Both the position numbers and the translations under genes were made by a program. From Mycolicibacterium sp. CBMA 226 (lineage in GTDB: Bacteria; Actinomycetota; Actinomycetes; Mycobacteriales; Mycobacteriaceae): a stretch of DNA of 64,000 nt. The notes under the pieces are model-generated. The model was not told the DNA's origin. It saw only the letters and a program-made list of their open reading frames with translations, and made no database searches. The stretch lies in assembly GCF_009729075.1 (NCBI RefSeq), contig NZ_VTGY01000005.1, forward strand, positions 1 through 64,000. The letters run 5' to 3'. Shown piece after piece: positions 52,020-60,496 of the stretch. How positions within the stretch are numbered: position 1 is the stretch's first letter; each line of letters opens with the position of its first letter.

Positions 52020-53390
52020 ATGGCAGCCGATGTCGACTTTTGTGTCGTGGGTGCCGGCTTCGCGGGCCTGACCGCTGCCCTGCGACTCAAGCAGGCGGGC
52101 CGCTCGGTGGTCCTGCTCGAGGCGCGGGACCGGGTCGGTGGCCGCACCTTCACCGAGGTCCTTCCGGACGGGACGTGGATCGATCGCGGCGGGGCGTGGG
52201 TCGGTCCGGGGCAGGACCGCATCAAGGCCTTGATGGCTGAGTACGGCGTGACCGAATACAAGGAGTACGTCGACGGCGACGCCATGATGATCGTCGACGG
52301 CAAGAAACACCGGTACTCCGGCACGATCCCGTGGACGATGAGCCCGTGGGCCATTGCGAACCTCGGCGCAGGCCTCCTCGAGATCGGGCAGATGTGCAAG
52401 GCGATCCCGTTCGATGCCCCGTGGGAGGCCAAGAAGGGCGACGAGTGGGACCGAATCACCTTGGGGGAGTGGCTGCATCGAAACATCCGCTCGCACCAGG
52501 CGCGCGAGATGCTCGACATGGCGATGGCCGGGATCTACACCTCGGCGGCCTCGGAGACGTCATTGTTGTGGGCATTGCACCAGATGGGCTCGGGTGGCGG
52601 GCCGGTGTTCGTCATCTCCAACTCCGGCGGCGCCCAGGATGCCCGGGTGCGCGGCGGCATGGGCGCCATCTATGGGCCGATGGCCGCCGAACTCGGTGAT
52701 GCACTGCATCTTTCGCGCCCCGTGGATCGCATCGCGCAGGACGACGACGGCGTCACCGTGCACGCCGAGCGGCTGACGGTCCGCGCGAGACACGCGATCG
52801 TCGCCGTGCCATTGGCCGTCGCCACCCAAATCGACTACGAGCCAATGCTTCCCGTTGACCGGACGTTCCTGCACCGCCGGATGCCGAGCGGCGCGGTCTA
52901 TAAGATTTCGATCGTCTACGAGACGGCGTTCTGGCGCGCGGACGGCCTGTGCGGACAGTCGGCCGCACCGGGCAGTCCGGCCACGCTGACCATCGACGCC
53001 TGCACCGACACCGGCACACCGGGCATCATGTGCGTCATCACCGAAGGTCCGGCCGCGCGCAAGCTCGGGCTGCTCGATCCGGCGGAACGCAAGGCCGTCG
53101 TGGTCAACGAGTTGGTGGACCGGTTCGGGCCGAAGGCCGCGGCGCCCATCAGTTACCACGAGCAGAACTGGACGGTCGAGCGCTACTCGGGCGGCGGCAT
53201 GATCAGCCACGCACCGCCCGGCGTGCTCACCGAATTCGGCCACGCGCTGCGCACCCCGTGCGGTCGGATCCATTGGGCCGGAACGGAAAGTTCGGCGATC
53301 ATGTGCGGCTGGATCGACGGTGCGGTGCGTTCCGGGGAGCGCGCGGCGGCCGAGGTGTTGGCCGCGGACAGCGTGGTCCACGCCGGCTAA
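52020..53390 (+). CDS. Flavin-containing amine oxidase (AofH/putrescine-oxidase type)
   Basis: A 456-residue FAD amine oxidase. The N-terminal dinucleotide motif is VVGAGFAGLTAALRLKQAG with LLEARDRVGGRTFT (~35-48). GGAWVGPGQ follows, and the C-terminal GRIHWAGTESSAIMCGWIDGAVRSGERAA is the usual FAD-binding end. It oxidises an amine to an aldehyde with H2O2 release. The closest types in actinobacteria are AofH (Rv3170) and putrescine oxidase. No signal peptide. Bases 51862-52019 hold short TA-rich palindromes (51861-51874). Confidence 0.9.
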   Translation: MAADVDFCVVGAGFAGLTAALRLKQAGRSVVLLEARDRVGGRTFTEVLPDGTWIDRGGAWVGPGQDRIKALMAEYGVTEYKEYVDGDAMMIVDGKKHRYSGTIPWTMSPWAIANLGAGLLEIGQMCKAIPFDAPWEAKKGDEWDRITLGEWLHRNIRSHQAREMLDMAMAGIYTSAASETSLLWALHQMGSGGGPVFVISNSGGAQDARVRGGMGAIYGPMAAELGDALHLSRPVDRIAQDDDGVTVHAERLTVRARHAIVAVPLAVATQIDYEPMLPVDRTFLHRRMPSGAVYKISIVYETAFWRADGLCGQSAAPGSPATLTIDACTDTGTPGIMCVITEGPAARKLGLLDPAERKAVVVNELVDRFGPKAAAPISYHEQNWTVERYSGGGMISHAPPGVLTEFGHALRTPCGRIHWAGTESSAIMCGWIDGAVRSGERAAAEVLAADSVVHAG

Positions 53391-54763
53391 CGGCGCGCTC
53401 GCCAGCGGGCGATCTCGCGGCCGATCTCGGTCTCCGCGGGGCGGTCGAAGAACCATTCCTGGCCGATCCGGTGCCAGTTGTTGGTGCTCTGCAGATGTCC
53501 GAGGGTGCCGAAGGTGAGGAAGTCGGCGCGTCGGGAGAAGACGTGTTCGGGCGGCAGCATCTGGCGCTTCATCCCCGCGAATTCGGTCTGCCGCGGAGCG
53601 ATGGCAGAAACGACGGCGCCGGTGGCCAGTTCTGGCGTAATGGTGAGGTCCTCGTCGACCATGTGCCATTCGCTTGCGGCCCAGATGTACTCCAGGCAAT
53701 CCCCCGCCGTCACAACGGATTCCGTGTCGACGATGCCGCGGTCGAGCATCAGACGGTACAGGTCGTCGGCGCGGCCTTCGATCGCGGCGTGAAAGCAGTC
53801 CAACTCGAAGGCCACGTTGGCCGGGTCCATGCGGTTGTACAGCCCGAAGTCGACGAAGCCCACGCGGCCGTCGGCGGCCAGCAGGATGTTTCCCGGGTGC
53901 GGGTCACCGCAGAATTCGTGGTTGGTGAACAGCGACCCGATGTAGAAGCGGTAGATCAGTTCTCCGATGCGGTTGCGATCGGCCGCCGGAAGGGTGCGCA
54001 TGTGATCGAAGCCTGCGGCCTCAAGGTATTCGGTAACCAGCACCCGTGGCGTGCAGAATTCGGCCACGCTGTCGGGAACAACGATGAACGGGTGCCCGCG
54101 GTACTGCTCGGCCACCACGTGCTGAGTGTCGGCTTCCCGCAGGTAATCCAGTTCGCTTTCGAAGTTGCGGGTGATCTCGTCGAGCATGGCGGTGTTCGCC
54201 GACGGCCATAGCCGCCAGAGCTTCATCAGCAGCGCGAGATTGCGCATGTCGGCCTGGATCGCCCGGTCCACACCCGGGTACTGAACCTTGACCGCGACGT
54301 CTCGGCCGTCCCGCAGCCGTGCCCGGTAGACCTGCCCGATTGAGGCTGCGGCCGTGGGGCATTCGTCAAAATCGGCGAAGACGGACGACAGCGACCCGAG
54401 GTCGGTCTCCATGACCTCGCGCATGGCACTGAATGGCGCCTGCGGCGCCTGATCCCGCAGTGCGGCAAGCTTTTCCCGGAACTGCTCCCGGTGCGATTCG
54501 GGCACCAGGTCCAGTTCGATCACCGACAACATTTGGCCGAGCTTCATCGCGGCGCCCTTCATGGAGCCCAGCACCGTCACGAGATTCTCGGCCATCTGGA
54601 TGGTGGCGCGTTCGGCCAGTAGCTCCTTGGCGCGTTCCGACCGGCCGACCATCGACAGCCGGGTGCGCCCGCCGCGCACCGCCTGCTTGGCGGCCAACGC
54701 GCCCAGCTTGCCGCCCCGCGCAAGACGCCCTTCAGGCAGTCGGCGTGCCACGTTGTCTCCCAC
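53387..54763 (-). CDS. AarF/ABC1/UbiB-family atypical kinase
   Basis: A 458-residue ABC1-family protein. The N-terminal KxGQ motif is AAMKLGQMLS (~57-66). The nucleotide Lys is in VAVKVQYPGV, with E(S)ELDYLREAD in the helix after it. The catalytic segment is GDPHPGNILLAADGRVGFVDFGL. Family members (UbiB, COQ8) are ATPases or kinases tied to lipid and quinone metabolism. Mycobacteria make menaquinone, so the substrate is unknown. It converges with the amine oxidase gene (4-base overlap) and ends a three-gene operon. Confidence 0.9.
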   Translation of the reverse strand: MGDNVARRLPEGRLARGGKLGALAAKQAVRGGRTRLSMVGRSERAKELLAERATIQMAENLVTVLGSMKGAAMKLGQMLSVIELDLVPESHREQFREKLAALRDQAPQAPFSAMREVMETDLGSLSSVFADFDECPTAAASIGQVYRARLRDGRDVAVKVQYPGVDRAIQADMRNLALLMKLWRLWPSANTAMLDEITRNFESELDYLREADTQHVVAEQYRGHPFIVVPDSVAEFCTPRVLVTEYLEAAGFDHMRTLPAADRNRIGELIYRFYIGSLFTNHEFCGDPHPGNILLAADGRVGFVDFGLYNRMDPANVAFELDCFHAAIEGRADDLYRLMLDRGIVDTESVVTAGDCLEYIWAASEWHMVDEDLTITPELATGAVVSAIAPRQTEFAGMKRQMLPPEHVFSRRADFLTFGTLGHLQSTNNWHRIGQEWFFDRPAETEIGREIARWRARR

Positions 54764-54801
54764 GGAATCGGTGCAACGACGCCATCAACGTACCGGCCCG
54801 A

Positions 54802-55698
54802 TTACGCAGGTGTCTCGTGCGGCCAGGACTCGGTTTCGCGCGCGAGCAGTTGCCAGGCCTCCAGTCCCGCGAGGCGGGCCCGGGCTTCACCGTCCAGGAC
54901 GGCGGAGAGCTCGAGCACCTCGACAACCGTGCCTTCGGACCGTGCCACATCGAGCACGTGCACCACGACGTCGACGTCCGGATGGCCGAGCAGTTCGGTG
55001 ACTGCGGGCCGAGCGAGCTCGGGGTCGATCCGGTTCAGCAGAGACAACAACGTCGCCAGCACCTCCGGCTTGCCCGCGGCAGCCGCTCGGGCCATCCGCA
55101 ATGACCGGTGCGGGCCGGCCGCGCGCATGATGTCGTTCATGACGTGGGTGTCCGACACCAGAACGCCGGTCAGGATGATGCCCGCGTCGTCATCGATGGC
55201 GCGCTCGAATTCCACGATGAGTTCGTCGGTTGCGAACTCGACGAACCGCGACGCGGTCAGGTAATCGCGGCGCCGCAGCAGTTCCTTCGCGGCTGGGATC
55301 AGCAGCTTGGCGGGCAATCGCGGAGCGAAGTGGGGGATGACGCGAGGGTCGACGTACGGCGCCGCGTCGGCGAGGTATGCCGGTTTCAGCCCCGACAGCA
55401 CGCCGATGGCCCGGTCTCCGTGCGCCAGTCCGACCGCGCCGCCGACGCGCCCCGCGACCTCGGGCGGGACTGCCCGCTGAGCGACGGTGACCACCAAGGC
55501 ATTTGGGACCAGCGGCGCGAGCTTGCCCACGCGTGCGAAGGCCTCGGCCTGTTCGTCGAACAGCGCGTCGGACATCGCGTTGCGCAGGGCTTTGAGGTCG
55601 TCGGCGCCCAGTCGTTCGAGACTGGCCAGGCCGGCCGCGTCGGTCTGCAGCAGCGCGGCCAGCAGTGACAGCTGGGCCCGGGTCAGGATGTCGGCCAT
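54802..55698 (-). CDS. Helical-repeat protein, unknown
   Basis: A 298-residue, almost entirely alpha-helical protein. It has repeats of roughly 30-40 residues that look HEAT-like: HGDRAIGVLSGLKPAYLADAAPYVDPRVIPHFAPRLP, and RMARAAAAGKPEVLATLLSLLNRIDPELA with related helices. No catalytic motif or membrane helix. It lies between a 76-residue protein gene (7 bases upstream) and the AarF-type kinase gene (38 bases downstream). It may be a scaffold for the kinase. Confidence 0.72.
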   Translation of the reverse strand: MADILTRAQLSLLAALLQTDAAGLASLERLGADDLKALRNAMSDALFDEQAEAFARVGKLAPLVPNALVVTVAQRAVPPEVAGRVGGAVGLAHGDRAIGVLSGLKPAYLADAAPYVDPRVIPHFAPRLPAKLLIPAAKELLRRRDYLTASRFVEFATDELIVEFERAIDDDAGIILTGVLVSDTHVMNDIMRAAGPHRSLRMARAAAAGKPEVLATLLSLLNRIDPELARPAVTELLGHPDVDVVVHVLDVARSEGTVVEVLELSAVLDGEARARLAGLEAWQLLARETESWPHETPA

Positions 55699-55705
55699 CA
55701 GTCGG

Positions 55706-55936
55706 TCACCTTCCGAACAGGATTTTGCGGGCTGCGGGCCGGATCAGCCGGGGCAGGACCTTGAGCCCGTCGTCGAGCGAGTCGTTCAGGCTGCGTTGAT
55801 GGGCCACCTTCGCCTTTCGGAGCAGGCTCAGTAGTTGGGCTGATTCCTCGGGTGTCAGCTTCTCGAGTACTGCCCGCGGTTGTCGGAGCTCATCGAGCAG
55901 TGGGTTGTCGGCACCCGGAGGAACGGCCTTGTCCAT
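55706..55936 (-). CDS. Small helical protein, unknown
   Basis: A 76-residue protein with a Pro-rich start, one amphipathic helix (LTPEESAQLLSLLRKAKVAHQRSLNDSL) and a basic C-terminus (RPAARKILFGR). It heads the operon with the helical-repeat and AarF-type genes. It diverges from a TetR gene. No family known to me; the size and position suggest an accessory subunit. Confidence 0.65.
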   Translation of the reverse strand: MDKAVPPGADNPLLDELRQPRAVLEKLTPEESAQLLSLLRKAKVAHQRSLNDSLDDGLKVLPRLIRPAARKILFGR

Positions 55937-55953
55937 CCTAAATAATTACCACA

Positions 55954-55976
55954 TTCGGATGGCATGGCTATCCGAA
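55954..55976. promoter_or_regulatory. Inverted repeat between small-protein operon and TetR gene
   Basis: TTCGGAT (55954-55960) and ATCCGAA (55970-55976) are perfect arms with a 9-base spacer, 18 bases from the start of the minus-strand operon. GCTATCC (55968-55974) also reappears as GGATAGC at 56023-56029, nearer the TetR start. Candidate TetR operators. Confidence 0.5.
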
Positions 55977-56071
55977 GGCACGCGAGTAGCCGAAAAAGGG
56001 CGCTTAAGCTGGTCTGTTATCTGGATAGCGATAGTATCGAGGCTCGTTGTGGGGACGATCTGGAGGACGTG

Positions 56072-56701
56072 GTGGCTGCTCGGAAGGTGCTGACTCGGGC
56101 GGAGAGCCAGGCGCAGACGCGGCAGGAATTGCTGGACGCCGCGGAGCAACTGTTCTACGCCAACGGCTACCACGCCACGTCGCTCGCGGCCATCGCCGCG
56201 GAGGCGGGACGCACCATCGGCGCGGTCTACAGCAACTTCGAGGGCAAAGAGGCGCTGTGCCTCGAGGTGATCCGCAACCGCTCCATGGCCGAACTCAATC
56301 AACTGCTCGGGCCGCTCGTGGCGGCCGGCGTCTCCATCGATGACAGGCTGGCGGCCCTCGCGAGTTGGTGGGCCCGCATCGGTGCCGAACCCAACCTCGT
56401 CGTGCTGACCGCTGAATATGTGACCAGCACCTTCCATAATCCTGAGCAGCTCGCCAAGGCGCGCGAGGCGCTGGAGCGGTTCAAGGAGTCGACGCGGGTG
56501 TTGCTCGAAGACGCAGTGCCGGAAGGGGTTCCGGCCGACCACCCGCTGATGGACGACGCCATCGAAGTGGCGGTGGCGACGGGCGCCGGCATCGCCATGG
56601 CCCAGGCGCTGGGGACCATCGACGCTCAGCGTGGCGCGTCACTGATGGTGGCCAACATGCGGTTGTGGTTCGACGCGCTGGCCAACGGAAAGCTGACCTA
56701 G
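56072..56701 (+). CDS. TetR-family regulator
   Basis: A 209-residue TetR protein. The DNA-binding region is TRQELLDAAEQLFYANGYHATSLAAIAAEAGRTIGAVYSNFEGKEAL, shown by its helices at ~14-60. I start at GTG 56072 because GGAGG lies 5 bases before it; the longer frame from 55964 crosses the repeats of the intergenic region. The ligand domain is helical and unassigned. The AarF operon is divergent; an NTF2-type gene follows after 86 bases. Confidence 0.88.
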   Translation: MAARKVLTRAESQAQTRQELLDAAEQLFYANGYHATSLAAIAAEAGRTIGAVYSNFEGKEALCLEVIRNRSMAELNQLLGPLVAAGVSIDDRLAALASWWARIGAEPNLVVLTAEYVTSTFHNPEQLAKAREALERFKESTRVLLEDAVPEGVPADHPLMDDAIEVAVATGAGIAMAQALGTIDAQRGASLMVANMRLWFDALANGKLT

Positions 56702-56787
56702 GCCGCTGCCCGCGGGGCGGGAAACGCGAGCGCCTGCGGCTCTCGACCGGCCATAGGATGCGGAGCACCGACAGGACGGAGAGCGGG

Positions 56788-57249
56788 ATGTCAGACGCCG
56801 CAGTGCGGGGCGCCGTGCAGAAGCTGGTGGACGCCGAAGAGCTGCGCAGAAGCCTGGGCACCTTCGCACGAGTCGTCGACGGCAAGCGATGGTCAGAGGT
56901 ATCGCAGATCTTCGCCGACGACGTGACCTTCGACTACGGCGACGAGGGGCCGCAGTCCGGTCTGCCGGCGTTGGTGCAGACGTTCCGCCGGTACCTCGAA
57001 AACTGTGGCGGCACACAGCATCTCATTGGGTCCATCCAGGTCGACGTACATGACGACGACACCGCCGTGACGCGCGCCTACGTGCAGGCGCGGCACCAGG
57101 GCCTCGGGCCGCTCGCAGCGGAGAACTTCGACACCAACGGCGAATACACCGACACCTGGGCGCGCCGACCTGAAGGCTGGCGCATCGTCAACCGGGTCAG
57201 CCGGTGGTCGGCGATGTCGGGTAATCCGGCGGTGTTGTTCACCCAATAG
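56788..57249 (+). CDS. SnoaL-like/NTF2-fold protein
   Basis: A 153-residue protein of the NTF2 superfamily (SnoaL_4-like): LVDAEELRRSLGTFARVVDGKRWSEVSQIFADDVTFDYG at ~15-53, with TQHLIGSIQVDV, AYVQARHQG and EYTDTWARRPEGWRIVNR. The last strand is typical. Members include dehydratases/isomerases acting on steroids. Possible cotranscription with the TetR gene upstream. It converges with the double-hotdog gene 15 bases on. Confidence 0.85.
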   Translation: MSDAAVRGAVQKLVDAEELRRSLGTFARVVDGKRWSEVSQIFADDVTFDYGDEGPQSGLPALVQTFRRYLENCGGTQHLIGSIQVDVHDDDTAVTRAYVQARHQGLGPLAAENFDTNGEYTDTWARRPEGWRIVNRVSRWSAMSGNPAVLFTQ

Positions 57250-57264
57250 GGCGCGCGCCGACGC

Positions 57265-58287
57265 TCAGCGGAAGCGGACGTCCATGGTGGCGAGGCCGAA
57301 GATCTTCTTGCCACCGGACTTCGCACCGACGATGACCAGGCCGGTGCGGGTCTCGGGATCCAGCGATTTGATCTTGCCGCTGAACTCGATGTCGCAGCCC
57401 TCGGTCGCGGGCACCACCGCGGGGGCCGACAGCCGCACGGTGTAGCGCGTCACGGCACCGGGATCCCCCGACCAGGTGGAGGCGTATCCGGCGCCCAAGC
57501 CCATGGTGAGCATGCCGTGCGCGATGACGTCGGGGAGCCCGGCCAGCTGGGCGAGCTCCTTGTCCCAGTGAATCGGGTTTGCGTCGCCGGCCACGCCGGC
57601 GTAGTTCACGAGGTCGCCGAGTGACAGCCGCAGATGACTTGCGGGGAGTTCGTCGCCGACTGCGACATCGTCGAACGACGGTGTTCCGGGCGTGCGGGCC
57701 GCGTCGCTGGCGATCCGAATGTCGCCGTCGGGGCGCACCGTCTTGCGGTACTCCTCCGAGCCGACGTCCAGGATGTTCATGTCGTGCATCATGGCCTTCT
57801 GCACGGCGGACTTGACGTCACCGTCGATGTCCTCGGCCGTCACGCCGACGACGGTGGTGTGCAGGGTGTGGACCCGCTCGCCCTTGGTGTCGGTGAAGGT
57901 GTTGGTCACGGTGATGAAGTCACGCCCCGCGGTCCGGCGCACCGATGTCAGCTCGACGTCGATGACGAGCTCGTCGCCCGCCACGATCGGGCGGTGCTGC
58001 TCGAAGACCTCTTCTGTCTGGAGGTAGGTGTCGTAACCGACGACGATGGACTCGAACATCCGACGGTTGCACTTCATGCCGGGCGTCGAGGTGAAGGTGA
58101 TCGGCGCGATGACATCCGCGTAGCCGAGCGCGTTGGCGGCAGTGACGTCCCAGTGTGCAGGGTGGTAATCCTGCACCGCACGCGCGTATTCGCGGAGCTT
58201 CTCGCGGCCGACCAGATAGGTACCGTCCATCTGGTAGTGGTGGCCGATCCGCGCTTCGAGCGGCGACGCTTCTGCTGCTGTCGTCAT
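57265..58287 (-). CDS. Double-hotdog (3R)-hydroxyacyl dehydratase (HadA/HadB-like fusion)
   Basis: A 340-residue protein with two hotdog folds. The N-terminal half is a FAS1-like dehydratase domain (IGHHYQMDGTYLVGREKLREYARAVQDYHPAHWD). The C-terminal half is MaoC-like with the hydratase motif FDDVAVGDELPA then YAGVAGDANPIHWD, where Asp and His are catalytic. It would hydrate/dehydrate a (3R)-hydroxyacyl thioester. An in-frame ATG at 58314 would add 9 residues. It diverges from the helix-turn-helix gene at 58502. Confidence 0.88.
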   Translation of the reverse strand: MTTAAEASPLEARIGHHYQMDGTYLVGREKLREYARAVQDYHPAHWDVTAANALGYADVIAPITFTSTPGMKCNRRMFESIVVGYDTYLQTEEVFEQHRPIVAGDELVIDVELTSVRRTAGRDFITVTNTFTDTKGERVHTLHTTVVGVTAEDIDGDVKSAVQKAMMHDMNILDVGSEEYRKTVRPDGDIRIASDAARTPGTPSFDDVAVGDELPASHLRLSLGDLVNYAGVAGDANPIHWDKELAQLAGLPDVIAHGMLTMGLGAGYASTWSGDPGAVTRYTVRLSAPAVVPATEGCDIEFSGKIKSLDPETRTGLVIVGAKSGGKKIFGLATMDVRFR

Positions 58288-58501
58288 AACTGTGCCCAAC
58301 TTTTCTATCGACATGTTCGCTGATGCCGACCAAAGCACCCTACGCGGCGACGTGCTGCCAACACACGTCGATCCGCGTTCTACCTGCGCCGAGCAGCCCA
58401 GCAGGGAGTGGTGCCCCCGACGAGTGTGGCCAAAACCACGTGATTTCCCGACACCTGCGGCTGTTCGCGGGGCGGTATCTGGGCCGTGCTTGACTGGCTG
58501 C

Positions 58502-59392
58502 ATGGCCCGCACACCCACTTTGGCCCGTCGGTTGTTCGAGCGATTCGAACCCGTGCACGCGATCACGTACTTCGCGCCCGAGTCGCGGGCCGCTGCCGTC
58601 GACCTCGGCTACCGCAGCTTCTGGAGCGGCTACTTCGCCACCAGGTCAGCGCCACTGGGCCCGGTGCCACCGCAGGTGATCGATGCGATCTTCTACAACT
58701 TCGCTTCCCAGCGTGTCGCGAAGTCGCTGGCCGGTGCGTGGGACATCGCCACACCCCAGCTGGCACTCGCGGCCAGGGAAGCCGGAGCCGTCGCCGCATT
58801 GCGCCGCTACGGGCTCACCGCCGACGACAACCTGCGCACCGCTGTCGACCTGCTGGGCCGCGTCGCACGAGGTGCCGCTGTCGACGGCCGGCCGCTGTTC
58901 GCCGCCCTGTCCGCGGTGCCCTGGCCCGACGAGCCGGTGGCCGCGCTCTGGCACGCCGCAACCCTACTGCGTGAGCAGCGGGGAGACGCCGCCCACGTGG
59001 CGATCCTCGTCGCGGCCGGCATCACCGGCCGCGAAAGCAACGTGCTGCACGTCGCCGCGGGCCGCACCACGCGGGACAAGGTCGTGTCCACGCGCGACTA
59101 CGACGACGCCGAATGGGACGCCGTCTCCGCGCGACTGACGGCACGTGGTCTGCTCGCGGCCGACGGCTCGCTGACCGACACCGGACGCGCGCTCAAGGAC
59201 GACATCGAGTACCGCACCGACGCCGCGGCGCTGCCGACGCTCGACGTGCTGAGCGACGCCGAGGTCGAGACGCTGTTCCGGGCGCTGACCCCGATTGCCC
59301 GGATGGTTGTCGCCGGCGGGGATCTACCGGCGATCACGCCGATGGCGTTGCAGCACAGCGATCTCGACGATCCCAGCGCGCACGTCGGCTAG
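58502..59392 (+). CDS. SCO6745-type protein with winged-helix character
   Basis: A 296-residue protein starting ARTLxRRLFERFEPVHAITYFAPE in pattern, with GYRSFWSGYFATRSAPLGPVPPQVIDAIFYNF (~37-68). A C-terminal half follows (TRDYDDAEWDAVSARLTARGLLAADGSLTDTG) that looks like a winged helix. I recall this as the SCO6745 family, of unknown function. The upstream frame (58292-58501) has no ribosome-binding site. It overlaps the ssuD-like gene stop by four bases. Confidence 0.78.
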   Translation: MARTPTLARRLFERFEPVHAITYFAPESRAAAVDLGYRSFWSGYFATRSAPLGPVPPQVIDAIFYNFASQRVAKSLAGAWDIATPQLALAAREAGAVAALRRYGLTADDNLRTAVDLLGRVARGAAVDGRPLFAALSAVPWPDEPVAALWHAATLLREQRGDAAHVAILVAAGITGRESNVLHVAAGRTTRDKVVSTRDYDDAEWDAVSARLTARGLLAADGSLTDTGRALKDDIEYRTDAAALPTLDVLSDAEVETLFRALTPIARMVVAGGDLPAITPMALQHSDLDDPSAHVG

Positions 59393-60486
59393 GCAGCCAG
59401 GGCGCCGCGCTTGCGCAGCAGCGGCAGCACACCTTCGGCGAACCAGTAGGCCTCTTCGAGGTGCGGGTAGCCCGAGAGGATGAATTCGTCGAATCCGAGG
59501 TCGTGATACTCCGAGATCAGCGCCGCGACCTCCTCATGGCTGCCGACCAGCGCGGTCCCGGCGCCGCCGCGCACCAGGCCGACACCGGCCCAGAGGTTCG
59601 GATAGACCTCGAGGTGGTCGAGCCGTCCGCCGTGCAGCGCCGTCATCCGCCGTTGTCCTTCGGATTCGGAATTAGCATGCAGTGCAGTGGCTTTGGCGAT
59701 CTGCTCCGGTGACAACTCGGCCAGGAGGGAATTGGCGACGGCCCAGGCGGCCTCGGACGTGTCGCGGGTGATGGTGTGCAGGCGGATACCGAAGCGCAGC
59801 GTGCGCCCGCGCGCCTTGGCCAGTTCGCGTACCTGAGCGATCTTGGCCGCCGCGGCGGCCGGTGGTTCGCCCCACGTCAGGTAGACGTCGACGTGCTCGG
59901 CCCCGATGGGCAGCGCTGCCGGCGACGACCCACCGAAGTACAGCTGCGGCAACGGGTTCGGAGGTTCGGACACGCGCGCGTCGGTGACGGAGTAGTGCCT
60001 GCCGCGGTAGTCCACGGGGCCGCCGCGCCAGATATCGCGCACGATCTCCAGGAATTCGCCGGTGCGTTCGTAGCGCTGGTCGTGGCTGAGCCAGTCGCCG
60101 AACCGGCGCTGGTCGACGTCGTCGCCGCCGCTGACGATGTTGAGGAGCAGTCGTCCGCCCGAGAATCGCTGGAAGGTCGCCGCTTGCTGAGCGGCCAGGG
60201 TGGGTGGCACCAGACCGGGACGGAAGGCGACGAGGAACTTGAGTCGTTCGGTCTGTTCGAGCAGGGCTGCGGAGGTCAACCAGGCGTCCTCACACCAGGT
60301 TCCGGTCGGCGTCAGCACCCCCTCGTACCCGAGACGGTCGGCCGCCCGGGCGACCTCGCCGAGATAGCGCAGGCTGGGCTTGCGGTATCCCGCCGGAACT
60401 GTGTGGTGCGATGACGCGTGCGACGCGCCGACGATCGAGCGACTGTCACCGTTGGTGGGCAGAAACCAGAAGAACTTGGCGGACAA
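59389..60486 (-). CDS. ssuD: Alkanesulfonate monooxygenase SsuD-like
   Basis: A 365-residue FMNH2-dependent luciferase-like monooxygenase. The start has KFFWFLPTNGDSRS; LNIVSGGD and RYERTGEFLEIVRDIWRG follow, then GSSPAALPIGAEHVD and a closing FILSGYPHLEEAYWFAEGVLPLL. These are SsuD signatures. The likely start is TTG 60486, with AGGAG 8 bases upstream; no ATG is suitably placed. It releases sulfite from imported sulfonates and ends the ssuC-ssuB-ssuA-ssuD operon. Confidence 0.92.
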   Translation of the reverse strand: MSAKFFWFLPTNGDSRSIVGASHASSHHTVPAGYRKPSLRYLGEVARAADRLGYEGVLTPTGTWCEDAWLTSAALLEQTERLKFLVAFRPGLVPPTLAAQQAATFQRFSGGRLLLNIVSGGDDVDQRRFGDWLSHDQRYERTGEFLEIVRDIWRGGPVDYRGRHYSVTDARVSEPPNPLPQLYFGGSSPAALPIGAEHVDVYLTWGEPPAAAAAKIAQVRELAKARGRTLRFGIRLHTITRDTSEAAWAVANSLLAELSPEQIAKATALHANSESEGQRRMTALHGGRLDHLEVYPNLWAGVGLVRGGAGTALVGSHEEVAALISEYHDLGFDEFILSGYPHLEEAYWFAEGVLPLLRKRGALAA

Positions 60487-60496
60487 GATGATTCTC

